Shown here: positions 35,690-47,070 of the stretch, piece by piece | Numbering within the stretch: position 1 is the first letter of the stretch | Layout of the letters: each line of letters starts with the position of its first letter | NCBI GenBank assembly: GCA_950295325.1 | Contig: OX485805.1 | Location: 10,726,501 to 10,790,500, forward strand | DNA: 64,000 nucleotides | Reading direction: 5' to 3' | From: Polytrichum commune | Lineage: Eukaryota > Streptophyta > Polytrichopsida > Polytrichales > Polytrichaceae | Notes under the pieces: generated by a model | The model's input: the letters and a program-made list of their open reading frames with translations, nothing else | What the model was told of the DNA's origin: nothing | Databases searched by the model: none | Position numbers and translations under genes: made by a program

Positions 35690-36500
35690 CCCACTGTGGG
35701 CAATGAGTTTGGGTCGAGCAACCCAATCCTGTTGTCAGGATGCGGCATAGACATAGGGTCATGGACCCACAAGACCTCCAAAATGGGTTCGGGTCGACCG
35801 ACCCAAACCTCGTGACAGGATGGGCCCCGGTCGTCTAACCCAGCCCACACTGTGTGGATGGGTTTGGGTCGAGCGACCCAAACCTCTTGTTAGGATGGGC
35901 CTTGCTTGTCAAACCTAGCCCACACTTTGTGGATGGATTTGGGTCGAGCGACCCAAACATCTTGTTAGGATGGGCCTTGCTTGTCTAACCCAACCCAAAC
36001 TGTCTGGATGGGTTTGGGTCGAGCGACCCAAACCTCTTGTTAGGATGGGTCTTGCTTGTCTAACCCAGCCCACACTGTGTGGATGGGTTTGGGTCGATCG
36101 ACCCAAATCTCTTGTTAGGATAGGCCTTGCTTGTCTAACCCAAGGCACACTGTGTGGATGGGTTTCGGTCAAGCGACCCAAACCTCTTATTAGGATGGGC
36201 CTTGTTTGTCTAACCCAGCCCACACTGTGTGGATGGGTTTCGGTCGAGCGACCCAAACCTCTTGTTAGGATGGGCCTTGCTTGTCTAACCCAACCCACAT
36301 TGTCTAGATGGGTTTAGGTCGACCGACCCAAACCTCGTGATATGATGGGCCCCATTTGTCTAACCCAGCACACACTGCGTGGATGGGTTTGGGTCGACCG
36401 ACCCAAACCTCTTGTTAGGATGGGCCTTGCTTGTCCAACCCAGCCCACACTGTGTGTATGGGTTTGGGTCGTTCGACCCAAATCTTCCGCAATTTACGCC
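35690..36500. repeat. Array of about eleven 74 bp units around the GGGTCG palindrome (gene A intron 1, outer copy)
   Basis: Each unit has TTTGGGTCGNNCGACCCAAA, then CTCTTGTTAGGATGGGCC, TTGCTTGTCTAACCCA and CACACTGTGTGGATGGG. Central dinucleotides vary (AG, AC, AT, TT). Edge copies are degenerate. It sits between the gene A core promoter (36,700) and its coding start (35,491), thus in intron 1 by analogy with the inner copy. Peptides read across it in any frame are artefacts. Confidence 0.92.
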
Positions 36501-36696
36501 TGATAATGCGGCATACTTCCATTTCGCCTAAATAGAAACTACTTGGATGAATTCAGGCCGTGCATGGCTATTCTATTTAGCTACTCATGAACGGAGGTGT
36601 ACACAAACCTTGTACTCCACCTCTAACTGAGAGAGCTTGCAATGATTTCAGAATGGGGAGATGAGGAAAAAGGACCGAATTCCGGGGGGTTTGGGA

Positions 36697-36703
36697 CTTT
36701 ATA
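36697..36703 (-). promoter_or_regulatory. TATA box of gene A, outer copy
   Basis: TATAAAG on the minus strand, embedded in sequence conserved with the inner copy: GGCGGGAAAGGCATCCAA, then AGGTGGAGG or similar, then GGGTAGTATAAAG. Conservation between two otherwise diverged intergenic regions supports promoter function. Confidence 0.65.
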
Positions 36704-36929
36704 CTACCCGCCTCCACCTTGGCCTTCCTCTTTGGATGCCTTTCCCGCCGGAATTTCATTTGACCCTTAATTCAAACCTTCTGACAGACTTTCCCGCTTC
36801 ATGCTCGTAATAGATAATCCATATTTAGCATGGCTCTTCGTCGCCCCAACCATCAAATGACCTTGCTAATTCCGCTATTAAATAACTACACAAAATATGA
36901 GGTGTGTGTTTCATTATATTTAGTGTTGC

Positions 36930-37650
36930 TACCACCCTACCATGCTCAACATTAATTTTCAATTTTTTGACAATTAGTGTTAGACATAAATGTGTTGCTA
37001 CCTTCTACTCTCACATATATTTCTTCTTCTCACATCCTTACTAACATCCACTAAATCCAAACATGAACATTCCACATATTACCATAGATGATATTTATTG
37101 TTCGAGTTTACATTTAATGTTACTTACTTTCATATGGTTATTGATATTTAGTGTATGCGTTATAGTTAGTGTATCAAACACTAAATATCATATTTTTTGT
37201 AATTGTGTTTTGTAACTAAAGTTTTTGGCGATTTGCCCTGCCAAAAAATGTAGTGAACTTTATTTGTTTAAAACAAATGTTTGACGAAAAATCTAATCAA
37301 ATGTAGTTGTACCTAGTCAATGAAAGTTGAACAGAACATGTCCACGACTTCATGTTATTGTGTTGTAGTGTCACTACACTAAATGAAATATTTAGAGTTT
37401 GATACACTAAATACGAACGCATCTACTCAATACTAATACCACTATGAAAGTAAGTCACATCAAATGTAAACTCAAACACTTAATATTATATATGGTAATA
37501 TGTTGAAGTTACACGTTTGAATATAGTGTTAGTAAGGGTATGAAAAAAACAATGATAAAGGAAGATCTCCAATATATCTTCCAATATCCTCTAACACTCT
37601 TTGTCAAAAAATTCAAAATTAGTGTTGATGGGGTTAGAGTGTTTTATTTT
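36930..37650. repeat. Long inverted repeat (foldback), arms about 270 bp
   Basis: The left arm (about 36,930-37,200) matches the reverse complement of the right arm (about 37,370-37,650) over nearly its full length. Shared blocks are CAATTTTTTGACAA, CCTTACTAACA, ACATATTACCATA, GAGTTTACATTT, ACTTACTTTCATA and TTTAGTGTATCAAAC. Arms are perhaps 70-75% identical by eye with about 170 bp between them. No coding sequence. Either a foldback-type MITE or an inverted duplication in the intergenic middle of the outer giant element. Confidence 0.8.
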
Positions 37651-38315
37651 ATGTGCCTATGACATGCACTATTGGGAGGAAAATGGTATTTGATAAGTGA
37701 TTTTGAAAACCCATCCTCCACAACTTCACATCAATGCATTGCATACAGAAAAAATTATGTAATTCTAGGATATTACTCTACTTGGACTCAAATATTATGG
37801 TTTATTTCAAACAATATATTGACAATAGATGTGGCAACATTATGAAACTTTATATAGTATAAGCCACCAAATACAATTACAGTTTAGTATGTAGTTATGA
37901 CGACTTTCACATGAGGACTTATACATTGAAAAGAAGAATTCATGTCATGACAAATTTGAATAATTTGGCCAACTTTCAATTTGCGACAATAAAAATGAGA
38001 AAAACTTGAAAAGAACATATGGCGTTTGTAATGTGTGCACACAACGTGCTCCATTGTCAAGCATGCATGTGTGGCAATGAATAACGTATGTGGAAGGCAT
38101 TAATGGGAATTCCATCATGAATGGGACTTTATAGTTTAGGGTTTCAAGGATGTTTGAAACTATCATGAAGTCCACTTGAAATCTAGTATAAAGATCATAT
38201 CTACTATAACCAAGTTATTATACTCTTCATGACAATATACATTTGTATTGAAAACTACAAGCACCAAGGCTTGTAGTTCATGTTACCTATGTGCCATTCA
38301 TTTGTGGCTTGCGGT

Positions 38316-38343
38316 GTTTAGGGTTTAGGGTTTAGGGTTTAGG
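38316..38343 (+). repeat. Interstitial telomere-like repeat (TTTAGGG)4
   Basis: Four perfect tandem copies of the Arabidopsis-type telomere heptamer, in the outer element about 270 bp from the inner insertion point. Confidence 0.9.
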
Positions 38344-38775
38344 TTGGAGGGATCATCAAACATCAAACTTAATGCTTAAATGGCTTCATATGATTTTGAA
38401 CTCCATGGGGTTCCAGTAGATAAATTTGTAATCTTTGTGCATCTCCCATGTACTTCAAATGTCAACTTCTATGTACTGATATAAATGATTAGGGCAATGC
38501 TACTTGGGTGGCTATCCATTGTAGGCTAGAGCCTTGTCTTCTACCAACTTGGGTTATGAAAATTACAATAGAGAGCCCTAAACCCTTGACCATGTTAATG
38601 GTTAGCATATTTAAACACTATATTCGTTAAATTGAGACTTTTTGGGCATTTTGAGATAATCACATAAATAAGAACAAGGATAAATGGAACACATATTGGA
38701 GAAAGTTGTAAGATGCGAACACTTTGAAGCGGGTGTTTAGAACAAGAACCCCATTAATAACTCATATTTGGGATT

Positions 38776-39012
38776 GTTTAGGGTGGGCAATCCAAACCTT
38801 AGGCCAAGTTGAAGGGGAAATCTTAAAACATTTATATTATCGCACAAAAACTTGTATGAATATGGTTTAGGTAGCGCAATCCAAACCATAGATCATATTG
38901 AAGGGGAAATATGTGAACCAATATAATATAACATACAAAATATTCCAAACTCATATTTGTGATGGTTTAGGTAGGGCAATCCAAACCTTAGACCATATTG
39001 AAGGGGAAATCA
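38776..39012 (+). repeat. Subterminal repeats, gene B side, inner copy
   Basis: Three copies, about 95 bp apart, of a block GGTTTAGGTAGGGCAATCC, AAACCTTAGACCATATTG, AAGGGGAAAT, each followed by AT-rich sequence. They lie 160-400 bp inside the left terminus. Subterminal repeats in this position are typical transposase-binding sites in CACTA-type elements. GGTTTAG..ATCCAAACC is itself partly palindromic. Confidence 0.85.
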
Positions 39013-39151
39013 TGTGACACTTATATTATTGCAAAAAAAACATACAAATTATGGCATGTAAAATGCATAGCATGCTAACACCACACATCCATTGGATAGT
39101 GCGACCCAAAATGTTCTTGCCTATGGCTCACAACCCTACGCCTACTATGGC

Positions 39152-39972
39152 CTATCTAGCCTCGGAGACTACCTCTTTTTCTTTTGCTTCATTTTCTTTT
39201 GCTTTTTTTTCTTTTGCCTCTTTTTCTTTTGCCTCTTTTTCTTTTGCTGCGGCTTCTTTTGCTCGCATTGCTTCAACATTCCTGAAAATCTCCGCCCCGC
39301 GACTATAGCCATTCTTGGGGTGACCGCCATCAATAACACATTTTGGATTCCGTCGGCCGCCCGAATTATACGACGAAGAATTCGAATACGATGAAGTGGA
39401 CTGTCTTGCATTTCTGGTCATGGAGTAGAAACGCTCCAACTCGACGGACGCACTAGCCCGCATAGGTCTACGGGTGGGAGCAACCTGCAACGCGTGAATG
39501 CAAGAACACACGTGTTAGTTTAGGGAGGAAGACCCAAACGTGTCACACGTTCATTTTTTAAGTGCCGGATGATTGTAATGCGCAGTTAACCATGTTTTGG
39601 GGGGGGGGGGGGGTTCACCTTGTCACCGGGGGCGTTCCCGTCGGAGTCGGCGAGGAGGGGCAATGCATCCCGCAAAGGAATAGGAAGGGTGCCACTCTTC
39701 GTAGGCCGAGCGTCCATCCGCAGCCGCCGTTGAGGTGTACTACTGCCGCCGGGCCGAGACGGGGACGTCCGGACGCATTTGCGATTTATGCCCTTGAGCG
39801 GCGACAGGGACGGAGATGGCCGGAAGATTTGCTTGGGTGGGGGGCTATCGACGACGCCGGCGTCAATAGGCTCCTTGGAGTAGTCGATGGTGGACGCGGC
39901 ATCGTAGACGGTCTCGTAGAAGAAGCTCCCCAAGTTTGATTCGCTGACGATGTCAATCGAGGGCTCCAAACG
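39152..39972 (-). CDS. Two conserved exons downstream of gene B, inner copy
   Basis: Exon 1 (39,972-39,619) starts after a CCCATCAG acceptor and ends at GACAAG/GTGAAC. Exon 2 (39,484-39,152) starts after CGCGTTGCAG and ends at a stop. Both junctions are phase 0, giving about 228 aa: RLEPSIDIVSE..., a Ser/Pro/Arg-rich middle, then NSGGRRNPKC and a Lys/Glu/Ala-rich coiled-coil-like tail. The same exons are conserved in the outer copy (62,642-63,435). No family is recognised. They follow the gene B stop by about 120 nt. They could be alternative 3' exons of gene B that bypass its last stop, or a separate gene lacking an obvious start. Confidence 0.55.
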
Positions 39973-40091
39973 CTGATGGGAAAATTAAAACAAACAAAAC
40001 CCAAGGGGAGGGGGGCAGGGGGGGAGCATGAGAAAATCGATATACAATTGAGGCATACTATATCACACACAATGGCACACCATGTAGTATC

Positions 40092-43000
40092 TCAAATGAG
40101 TTTATTATATTTCGCGTGAGCGTACAACTCTCTGTACATATAGTCCTTCGGATCCATGTATCTTTCGCCTATCGGATTACAACTAAGGAACCGGGGCACG
40201 GGTAGTCCGCTCCCCACGAGCGTTTGAATGTACTTAAGTAGGTCTAACAAAAAGCGGTCTCGGACCTTCTCGACCGTCCACGTGGGGCAAACTATGAAGT
40301 TCGAGGTCGGGTTCAAAATGTTCTTGGAAGCGCTGTCGTCCACCATCAACGTGTTGTCACGGGTGGGGCGAACGTTGTAGGGACAGCCGACCATGGTCGG
40401 ACGCTGATCCCATACGACTGGCTTCAAGACCTTAAGAAATTGGTTTACGGCGGGGTTGTTGGGCTTCTTCACAACCCTGCCCTCGGGGGTGTACAATGTT
40501 TTACAAGAATCCTGTCCTAGGACCAAGCACGGGGGTTGGAGTCCCTTGAAGATGAACTCCACGACGGCCTGGGTGTTCTCGGACTTCATGGAGCTCCACA
40601 CGATCACCCACCATTTGGATAGGGTGACCTGCAGGAAGCGCCGAAGCCACGGGCGGAGGTACACTAGCTTGCTTTTGATGTACGCGGGGGGACCATCGTA
40701 GTTCCCGTCCTCGGGCTTGCAGAAAGGCACCGTGGGGACCTTGGGACAGTGCACGCACTGGACGAGGACCCCGTTGAGGTCTAGCACCAGGAACCGTGTC
40801 TTGGGCGGCGGAGACGGGGAGGGCAAAATCGGGGGGACCACCGCGCTGTCCTCCACGCTCCTCGGGGAGGACCGGTGGGGAGCCACGACGCTATGCTCCG
40901 ATCCCTGCGGCGACGAGCGAGAGAAGGCGACGAGGACTATGTTATGCTATGTTTAATTCAAGCAGAACGGAAATTTTGTGCAAACACAAGAAGAATTGGA
41001 CCATTGGTGGCAACAAAAACATACAAGGGGAACAACATACATTGGGACACGGATGCTAACATATGGGCGCCAAAAATAGTAATTTTATTGTTACAAATCT
41101 CTATGTACAATTTGAGGGGGGGGGGCGCGGTGAACGAGGGCATTCACACTATCCTAATTGTACATCTACAAAATTGGTTGCGCACCGCCAAGGTTGAGCG
41201 TAGTCGAGTGAGGTGAGACGAAGGGGATCGCGGGGGGAGCACGTTGTTGGGTGCGTCGGGGGGGTGTAGTTCCTTATAGCTAGGGGGGACAAGACCACGC
41301 CAACAAGACAATGACCAAGGAGGTTTGGGTCGGTCGACCCAAACTGGGAAGGCTCAGTGTGTTACCTCGCCCTGGTCATGTCTCGACGATGTGGATGCCT
41401 CCACCGTCCCCGATGCCCCACCTCTCTCGCCACCGCCTTCTCCGCCTACGTCAGGGACCTTGTCCTGCAAAGGTTGAGCATCAGGCCCTTGTCCTAAACC
41501 AATCTCCGCATATGCATCATGCATGGGTTCATCGATTTGGTTAGGATTAGAGGTATCACCAGGCCCTTGGAGGCCTTCAACATCTAACATGGTTGTGTCT
41601 CTTTGAGACACAAGTTCGTCAAGGGAGGACTGAGCTGCTCCGGGGTTTGGGTCAGGCGACCCAAACTGTCCTGCATCGGGGGAGGCGCCTTGGGGCACTA
41701 CAGTCGAGGGTGGGTTTGGGTCGGTCGACCCAAACATCCTGGGATCGTCCGGCTGGTGAGGGGGCGCCATCACTATGGGGGGTCGTAGTGGTGGAGGGCC
41801 CAACGGGGAGGAGGCTCCAGATACGCGCCAGATGTTGGGATCGTCCACTTGTTGGACTGGCGCGTACGGAACATGGGGCGGCCGCATCATGTGCTGGAAG
41901 CTGAATGACCCTTGCGACACTGGGTGCTGAGGGATGCTCTGCGCTAGGAAACCGGGGGGCAAGTGCGGAAACGAGCTGGATGGAGCCACCACCAATCCTT
42001 GCGCCCACATCCCTTGTATGACTTGCGATATCAAGTCGGCGCTGGATGGAGGTTGGGCCATCGCCCTTAGTCTTTCTTGTTCCAAGAGGAGAGCCCTCAG
42101 CTCTGCGACCTCGTTCCGCACGGAGGGTTCTTCCGCGGTAGCCCTCTGCAGGCGGACGCGCTGCTCCTCGTCTCTACGCATCTTCTCGTTGGCTTCCTCC
42201 ACAGTGAGGACTTCGGGTTTCACCCTAACCATGCCTGCGAACGCTGTCGGGGAGGGGGGATCCGATCTGAGCCGTTTGGCGAGCTCAATGTCGTCGTCGT
42301 CCTCGCTGCTAATGGCAATGGTCTCCTCCAATGCGTAATCGCCATAGAGCTTCTTTCCCTTTAACTTCCTCCTCTCCCGGAACGTGGCAGTCGCGTCCCT
42401 GGAGTACATGTCCCTCGCATCGTCCACCGTAAGGACGGGCATCATCTTACTCTGCGGGGTTGCCACACGCATAGCCTTCTTCCTCTGAGGGGCTTCAGAT
42501 TCTTGCGTGAATCCCGTTGCCCCTTCCTCCACATCCCCCTCCTTTTCCTCCTCTCCGTGTTCTTCTTCTTCCTCCTCCTCTTCCACCTCTCCACCTCCTG
42601 TACGGGACGGATTGCCCGGATGCAACCCGACTAGAGGTTCGGGTAATTGGGTTGTTGCCCTCATCGCAATTTCTTCCGGGTTGATCCGCCTCGCCCTATC
42701 AAGAGGGTTCTCACCCCCCTCAACAACCTCGTCCACGTAGCTTCCCGGGATCCAATCGAGGATATCCATCTTCTTTGCCAGCGATTTCTGCGTCCTGTAA
42801 AATTGCAGATCGCTATCCTCTATGTACGAGTAGATGTTCAACCCCAACATCTACACAATCCAAGTTATATAGAAATTAGAATTTGCAAGACAAAAAACAA
42901 GACCAAAAACAATATCTAGTTTGGGTCGACCGACCCAAACCAAGAGAGAGACTAGTTTGGGTCGACCGACCCAAACTGCGCAAGAGCTAAAGAATGTAAC

Positions 43001-46000
43001 TTACCATGGCAGCATAGAGGGGTTTCGAGCCCCCGAACACGTTGAAGATACAGTCCCCTCTCCTAGTCAGCGTCCTCAGCATCCGCATGTAGAATTCCAT
43101 CCGCAGCTCATCTGCAGGATAGTTTGCGTATTTGGCCTCGTCGTATAGGCATTTGCTGGAACCTAACCCATCTGGAACTTGGAAGAGCTTGTCCATCCGG
43201 GATATAGGGTGGTTCGGCACCTTCAACAACTCCGCTTTGTACACGAAGTACAAACACAGGACGTTGACGACCTTGGTCTTCTTGTCCTTCAACGACGTGT
43301 AGGCCCCCTCCGCCGGTGCGGCGATGTAGTGAGACTTGGAGACTGCATACTCCGGCTGCAATTTCCGGACAAGGTCGTACACCTGCTCCGCCCTCCTATC
43401 CTCGACTATCCATAGCCAGACATCAACCTCCCTGAACTTAGGACTCGCATAATCGACGAACTTAGATAGGAAGGGGTCGTAAAACAGTGTGCTCATCGTA
43501 CCCTCAAATGAGCTTCCAGGAATGTTCCTGAAATCTATCATTCCGAATGGGAAACGCCCCCCTGCTTTCGTCCTTATCGCCATTCTGGCGTCTTGACCTG
43601 GCCAGCCCTGAATTTTCAAAGGCTCGAAGGTGACAAGGTTGAAGTAAGCGTCCCCTTCAAACTGGACAATCTTCTTCTCCTTGATGAAGTTCGAGAACGC
43701 ACGCGCTGTGTGATCCGGAAGCGCCCGGTTCTTCCCACCCTTCACCATCTTGGCCCGCAAGAAGTCATCCCCCGCTTCCCTTATTAGAGCCGCCATGGAG
43801 GCACTGGTGAACTTATATTCAGCTTTGAATGCTCTCCAGTTAGCCTCATGAACCTCGCCGTCCACGACAATATTCCTCTCCGGCACCAATTTATGCAGCT
43901 CCTGCACTATAGTTGTCTTCTTTTTCCTATTCTCAGTCCATTCCTTCATGGTGTAGCATGAAGGGACGAAGGATTTGGGCTTTAAGAAGACAATCTTCGG
44001 GTGCACCCAGCACCTTTTCGCCGTGGGCGTGAAATGCAGGATGTGCGCCGCCGCCTTCTCCATCTCCGTCTCGGAAAGGCCTTGAAGAGTTCTAAAGAAC
44101 TCTCTCACGAGAGGCTTCATTTGTTTGAAGCGCGTGGTTTGGTTGAAGAAAATTCATGTGTCCGGGTCGATGAGCTCACCCGTCTCATGCTTCTCAAATA
44201 CACTCTTCCACTTCATCCAAACGGAGTCGGATGCTGTTATTAAATAAATCTCCCCTCTAAGCTCGTTGTATTTCTTCTGTTTGTGACTAGCATTATCAAT
44301 GGAGGAGAATTTATTTATCATTTGGTATTTGAAGTCCTGCATGTGATCAAAACAATCATTTGAATGCATGTTAGATATGAACATGTGATTTCCAAAACAT
44401 ATCATGACCAGTGTCTGCACCAAGAGTTTGGGTCGATCGACCCAAACTAAAAAAACATGACTGCAACAAGAGTTTGGGTCGATCGACCCAAACTAAAAAA
44501 ACATGACTGCAACAAGAGTTTGGGTCGATCGACCCAAACTAAAAAAACATGACTGCAACAAGACTTTGGGTCGAGCGATCCAAACTAAAAAACATGACTG
44601 CAACAAGACTTTGGATCGAGCGACCCAAAGTACACAAATAAAGCTGCAAAAGGAGTTTGGGTCGATCGACCCAAACAATACTCACCTCCCACTTGGGATT
44701 CTTGTCCTTTGCATTCTCCCTCTCCTTGGGAGGCCTACCATAGAACTCCCACACCTCCCGCGAGGCCATGATATTCCTTATCCAGGAAGCTTGGTAGGCC
44801 CTTTTCTTATTCCCCATGTTAAAGTAACGGGAGATGTCGCTCAGTCGGGTCTCATCGTCAGACCACACCACCAGTGCCTTCCACACCTTCAACTTCTCCT
44901 TCTGATGGTTGGGATCGTCCCACTCAGTCATCAGTTGGATTTTCTTGGAAGCCTCAACGCTGTGTTGGCCGTCTATGAGCCAAAAATCGCCTTTCTGAAT
45001 TGTCGCCCACATTTCAGGGGTAGGCATTTTCTTCAGTCCCTGGGGCATCACTACAATGGTTTGCCTGTCGTCTTTGAATTGTTCGCTAACGATCTGCGCG
45101 ATTATCCAATCGACGTAGGCGTCTTCTTTTGCCCGGACACATTTTTCTGGTGGCGCGAGATGACATTGACTGATGTTCACGTCGAATTTGAAATCCCTGC
45201 CCATGAAAAAGCAATGGGAGCACTTGGTCGTGAAATTGTTCACGATTTTTTGGATCTCCCCTGCATCCACTTCCTGCCCTGGCTTCGGCATGCGCAATTC
45301 TGGAGAGACTGGCTCGTCAGTCATCACAGATGACTCTCTCGCCCTCTTGGAGGAAGTTGTTTGGCGGCTGCCAGAAGGCGTAGGCGTCTGGCTATCCGCC
45401 GGTGTCTCCGATGGAGTGGTTCGTCTTGAGCTAGCCGGGACTGGTTGCGGCATCCTCACTGATTGAGGCCTTGACGACCCTGCACCTTCCTCAGTGGGTA
45501 CCTTCCGCCTGACGGCTTGCTGAGACTTCGTTTTGCTCTGCAGGGCTTTGTTGAGCACGCTGATTGCATGCTTTAGTTTCGTAAACCGGCTCGAGACCTT
45601 TGTGTTCGATGTACTGGCATCGATGAAAATTGTCTCGGGTTTGATTACATCAGGTTCGACACATGACTCCCTTGCATATGTAGCGTCAAAGGGTTCGACG
45701 AACTGGTGCAGAAACATATGAGCATTCTGCACAGCGTTGTTCTCAAGGATGACGTCTGCGTAGTCTCCAAAAGACTGGACCGACGCCACCTCCCATCCCG
45801 TAAGAGTCGCCCAGGTATGTTTTTCCACGGTCCCTACTTTGACAACGAATATCAGTTTGTAAATGGAGGTTTTTACTACTTGAATTGACCAGGCGAGGAC
45901 AAGCCCGTCCTTAGGGACATATGAGTCATCCTGAGGTGTTTCGTGCTCCTGCCATAACACGTCTGGCGCAAGCATGAACCACCTTTCTCCTGGTCTTTTC

Positions 46001-46011
46001 TTTGGGGCCAT
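40092..46011 (-). CDS. Gene B, inner copy: large ParB-like / FCP1-like HAD protein, five exons, one nonsense codon
   Basis: Coding exons are 46,011-44,686, 44,336-43,005, 42,850-41,366 and 40,904-40,092, preceded by a non-coding exon. All junctions are GT-AG and phase 0, giving 1,652 codons. The ATG follows directly after a TTTGCAG acceptor in both copies. Exon 2 has a Ser/Thr/Pro-rich linker, then FWLIDGQHSVEASKKIQ, resembling the DGxHR-type motif of ParB/sulfiredoxin folds, then SDISRYFNMGNKKRAYQASW, plausibly helix-turn-helix. The last exon has FLVLDLNGVLV, VIVWSSMKSEN, KKPNNP and MVDDSASKN, the motif order of FCP1/NIF-like HAD phosphatases, but with Asn replacing the second Asp of DxD. 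A TGA at 44,156-44,154 replaces a Gly codon of the other copy. Introns 2, 3 and 4 each hold GGGTCG palindromes near the donor. The function in transposition is unknown. Confidence 0.72.
41633..41735 (-). repeat. GGGTCG palindromes inside gene B coding sequence, inner copy
   Basis: Two palindromes, one slightly degenerate with GGGTCAGGCGACCC near 41,645-41,670 and one with centre GT near 41,707-41,730. They lie in frame in exon 4 and translate as QFGSPDPN and MFGSTDPN. The outer copy has two at the matching place (60,820-60,910). Because the repeat is palindromic, it encodes FGSxDPN in either orientation in this frame. Confidence 0.85.
42912..42980. repeat. Two GGGTCG palindromes in gene B intron 3, inner copy
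   Basis: Both have centre AC and lie about 28 and 65 nt downstream of the 5' splice site at 43,004. Intron 4 (41,365-40,905) likewise has one copy at 41,324-41,347, about 20 nt from its donor. Confidence 0.9.
44424..44678. repeat. Six GGGTCG palindromes in gene B intron 2, inner copy
   Basis: Copies recur every 45-50 bp, separated by AAAAAAACATGACTGCAACA. Four have perfect arms with centre AT. Two have one arm mutation (AGCGATCC, GGATCGAGCG). The first copy lies within about 10 nt of the 5' splice site at 44,685. Confidence 0.93.
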
Positions 46012-46035
46012 CTGCAAAGAAAGAAGCAAGGATGT

Positions 46036-46432
46036 TAGTTTTGGTCGTTCGACCCAAACTTCTTCACAATAGATTAGATGTCACGTGATGGAAGGGAAAT
46101 GTAATGCATCAACGCATTTATTTTTGGATTGTGTCTTGTTATTTTAGAACTTCATTTATATGTTTATATGGTATTTCGTTATCTTGGGTGGATTTGCGTT
46201 TTATATTGTCATCAAGGATTTCTTGAAAAGTTTATACTGTAGAGGTTGCGTTTGGGTCGACCGACCCAAACAGCAGGATGTGCTTTGGGTCGATCGACCC
46301 AAACTATAGGCTGTGTTTAGGGTTTACGGACCCAAAGCACATCGTGCTGTTTGGGTCGATCGACCCAAAGCACATCCTGCTGTTTGGGTCGATCGACCCA
46401 AACTATAGGCTGTGTTTGGGTCGTCTCCCCAA
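46036..46432. repeat. GGGTCG palindrome cluster in the gene B leader, inner copy
   Basis: About seven copies lie upstream of the coding start: one near 46,040-46,060, then 46,250-46,272, 46,281-46,304, 46,346-46,371 and 46,381-46,404, plus degenerate copies near 46,318 and 46,413. They are linked by ACTATAGGCTGTG or AGCACATCCTGCTG spacers. They are within the first intron if the ATG-proximal acceptor is used. Confidence 0.88.
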
Positions 46433-46469
46433 ACTGTTCTATTTTAATATAGCTTTTTAAACTTGGCAT

Positions 46470-46505
46470 GTAGCATATACAATGCTTATGCATTGTGTAT
46501 GCTAC
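46470..46505. repeat. Conserved 36 bp inverted repeat upstream of gene B, inner copy
   Basis: GTAGCATATACAATGC and GCATTGTGTATGCTAC form a hairpin with a four-base centre. The same hairpin is present at 56,142-56,170 upstream of the outer gene B (GCATATACAATGC / GCATTGTATATG), although surrounding sequence is diverged. Confidence 0.8.
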
Positions 46506-46899
46506 AACACTGTCAATTAAGAAACACATATTGAAACCCCTTGAAAAACAATACCTTTGCTAAGGGTTTCTGTTGTAGTCGTTGCAGATGGTTGCTTTTG
46601 AACAAGTGCTCTTCTTCGACTAAGACAGAATCAGTGAATTCCTATTCGCAGACACGCTAAAACTCACAAACAACTACCAAAGATTTCAAACCTTTCTTGA
46701 ATCTCTCAATAAACCCACAATCTCTCACACAACTCCTGAGTCTCTTCAGAATCACTCAAACAACAATTGTAACTCTCAAACAACAACTGAGTCTGTTAAA
46801 ACAACAACTGAATCTCTCAAAACAATAACTAAATCTCTGAAAGCACTTTTGTATCACTTTTGTATCTCTTATAGAACTTCCTAATCTGACAACCACTCA

Positions 46900-47070
46900 C
46901 AAGCACTCACATGCACTCATAAGCACTCACATGCACTCACAAGCCCTCACATGCACTCACAAGCACTCACATGCACTTACAAGCACTCACATGTACTCAC
47001 AAGCACTCACATGCACTCACAAGCACTCACATGCACTCACAAGCACTCACATGCACTCACAAGCACTTCG
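46900..47070. repeat. 20 bp minisatellite in the gene B leader
   Basis: About eight copies of CACTCACATGCACTCACAAG, nearly perfect, lie upstream of gene B in the inner element only. Confidence 0.92.

Noticed and set aside
35915-36317. ORFs on both strands across the 74 bp array
   Set aside because: Both frames are open only because the unit length and palindrome avoid stops. Peptides are repeats of the palindrome translation.
35690-36500. CRISPR-like array of regularly spaced palindromic repeats
   Set aside because: Spacers are copies of each other, the DNA is eukaryotic and there are no cas genes. It is a tandem repeat with an internal palindrome.
38316-38343. Chromosome end or telomere junction
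   Set aside because: Only four heptamers, in the middle of a transposon, repeated at similar places in the second copy.
40092-46011. Giant-virus insertion as the source of gene B
   Set aside because: Spliced structure, conserved terminal inverted repeats and adjacent transposase explain it as part of a DNA transposon; no viral hallmark genes are visible.
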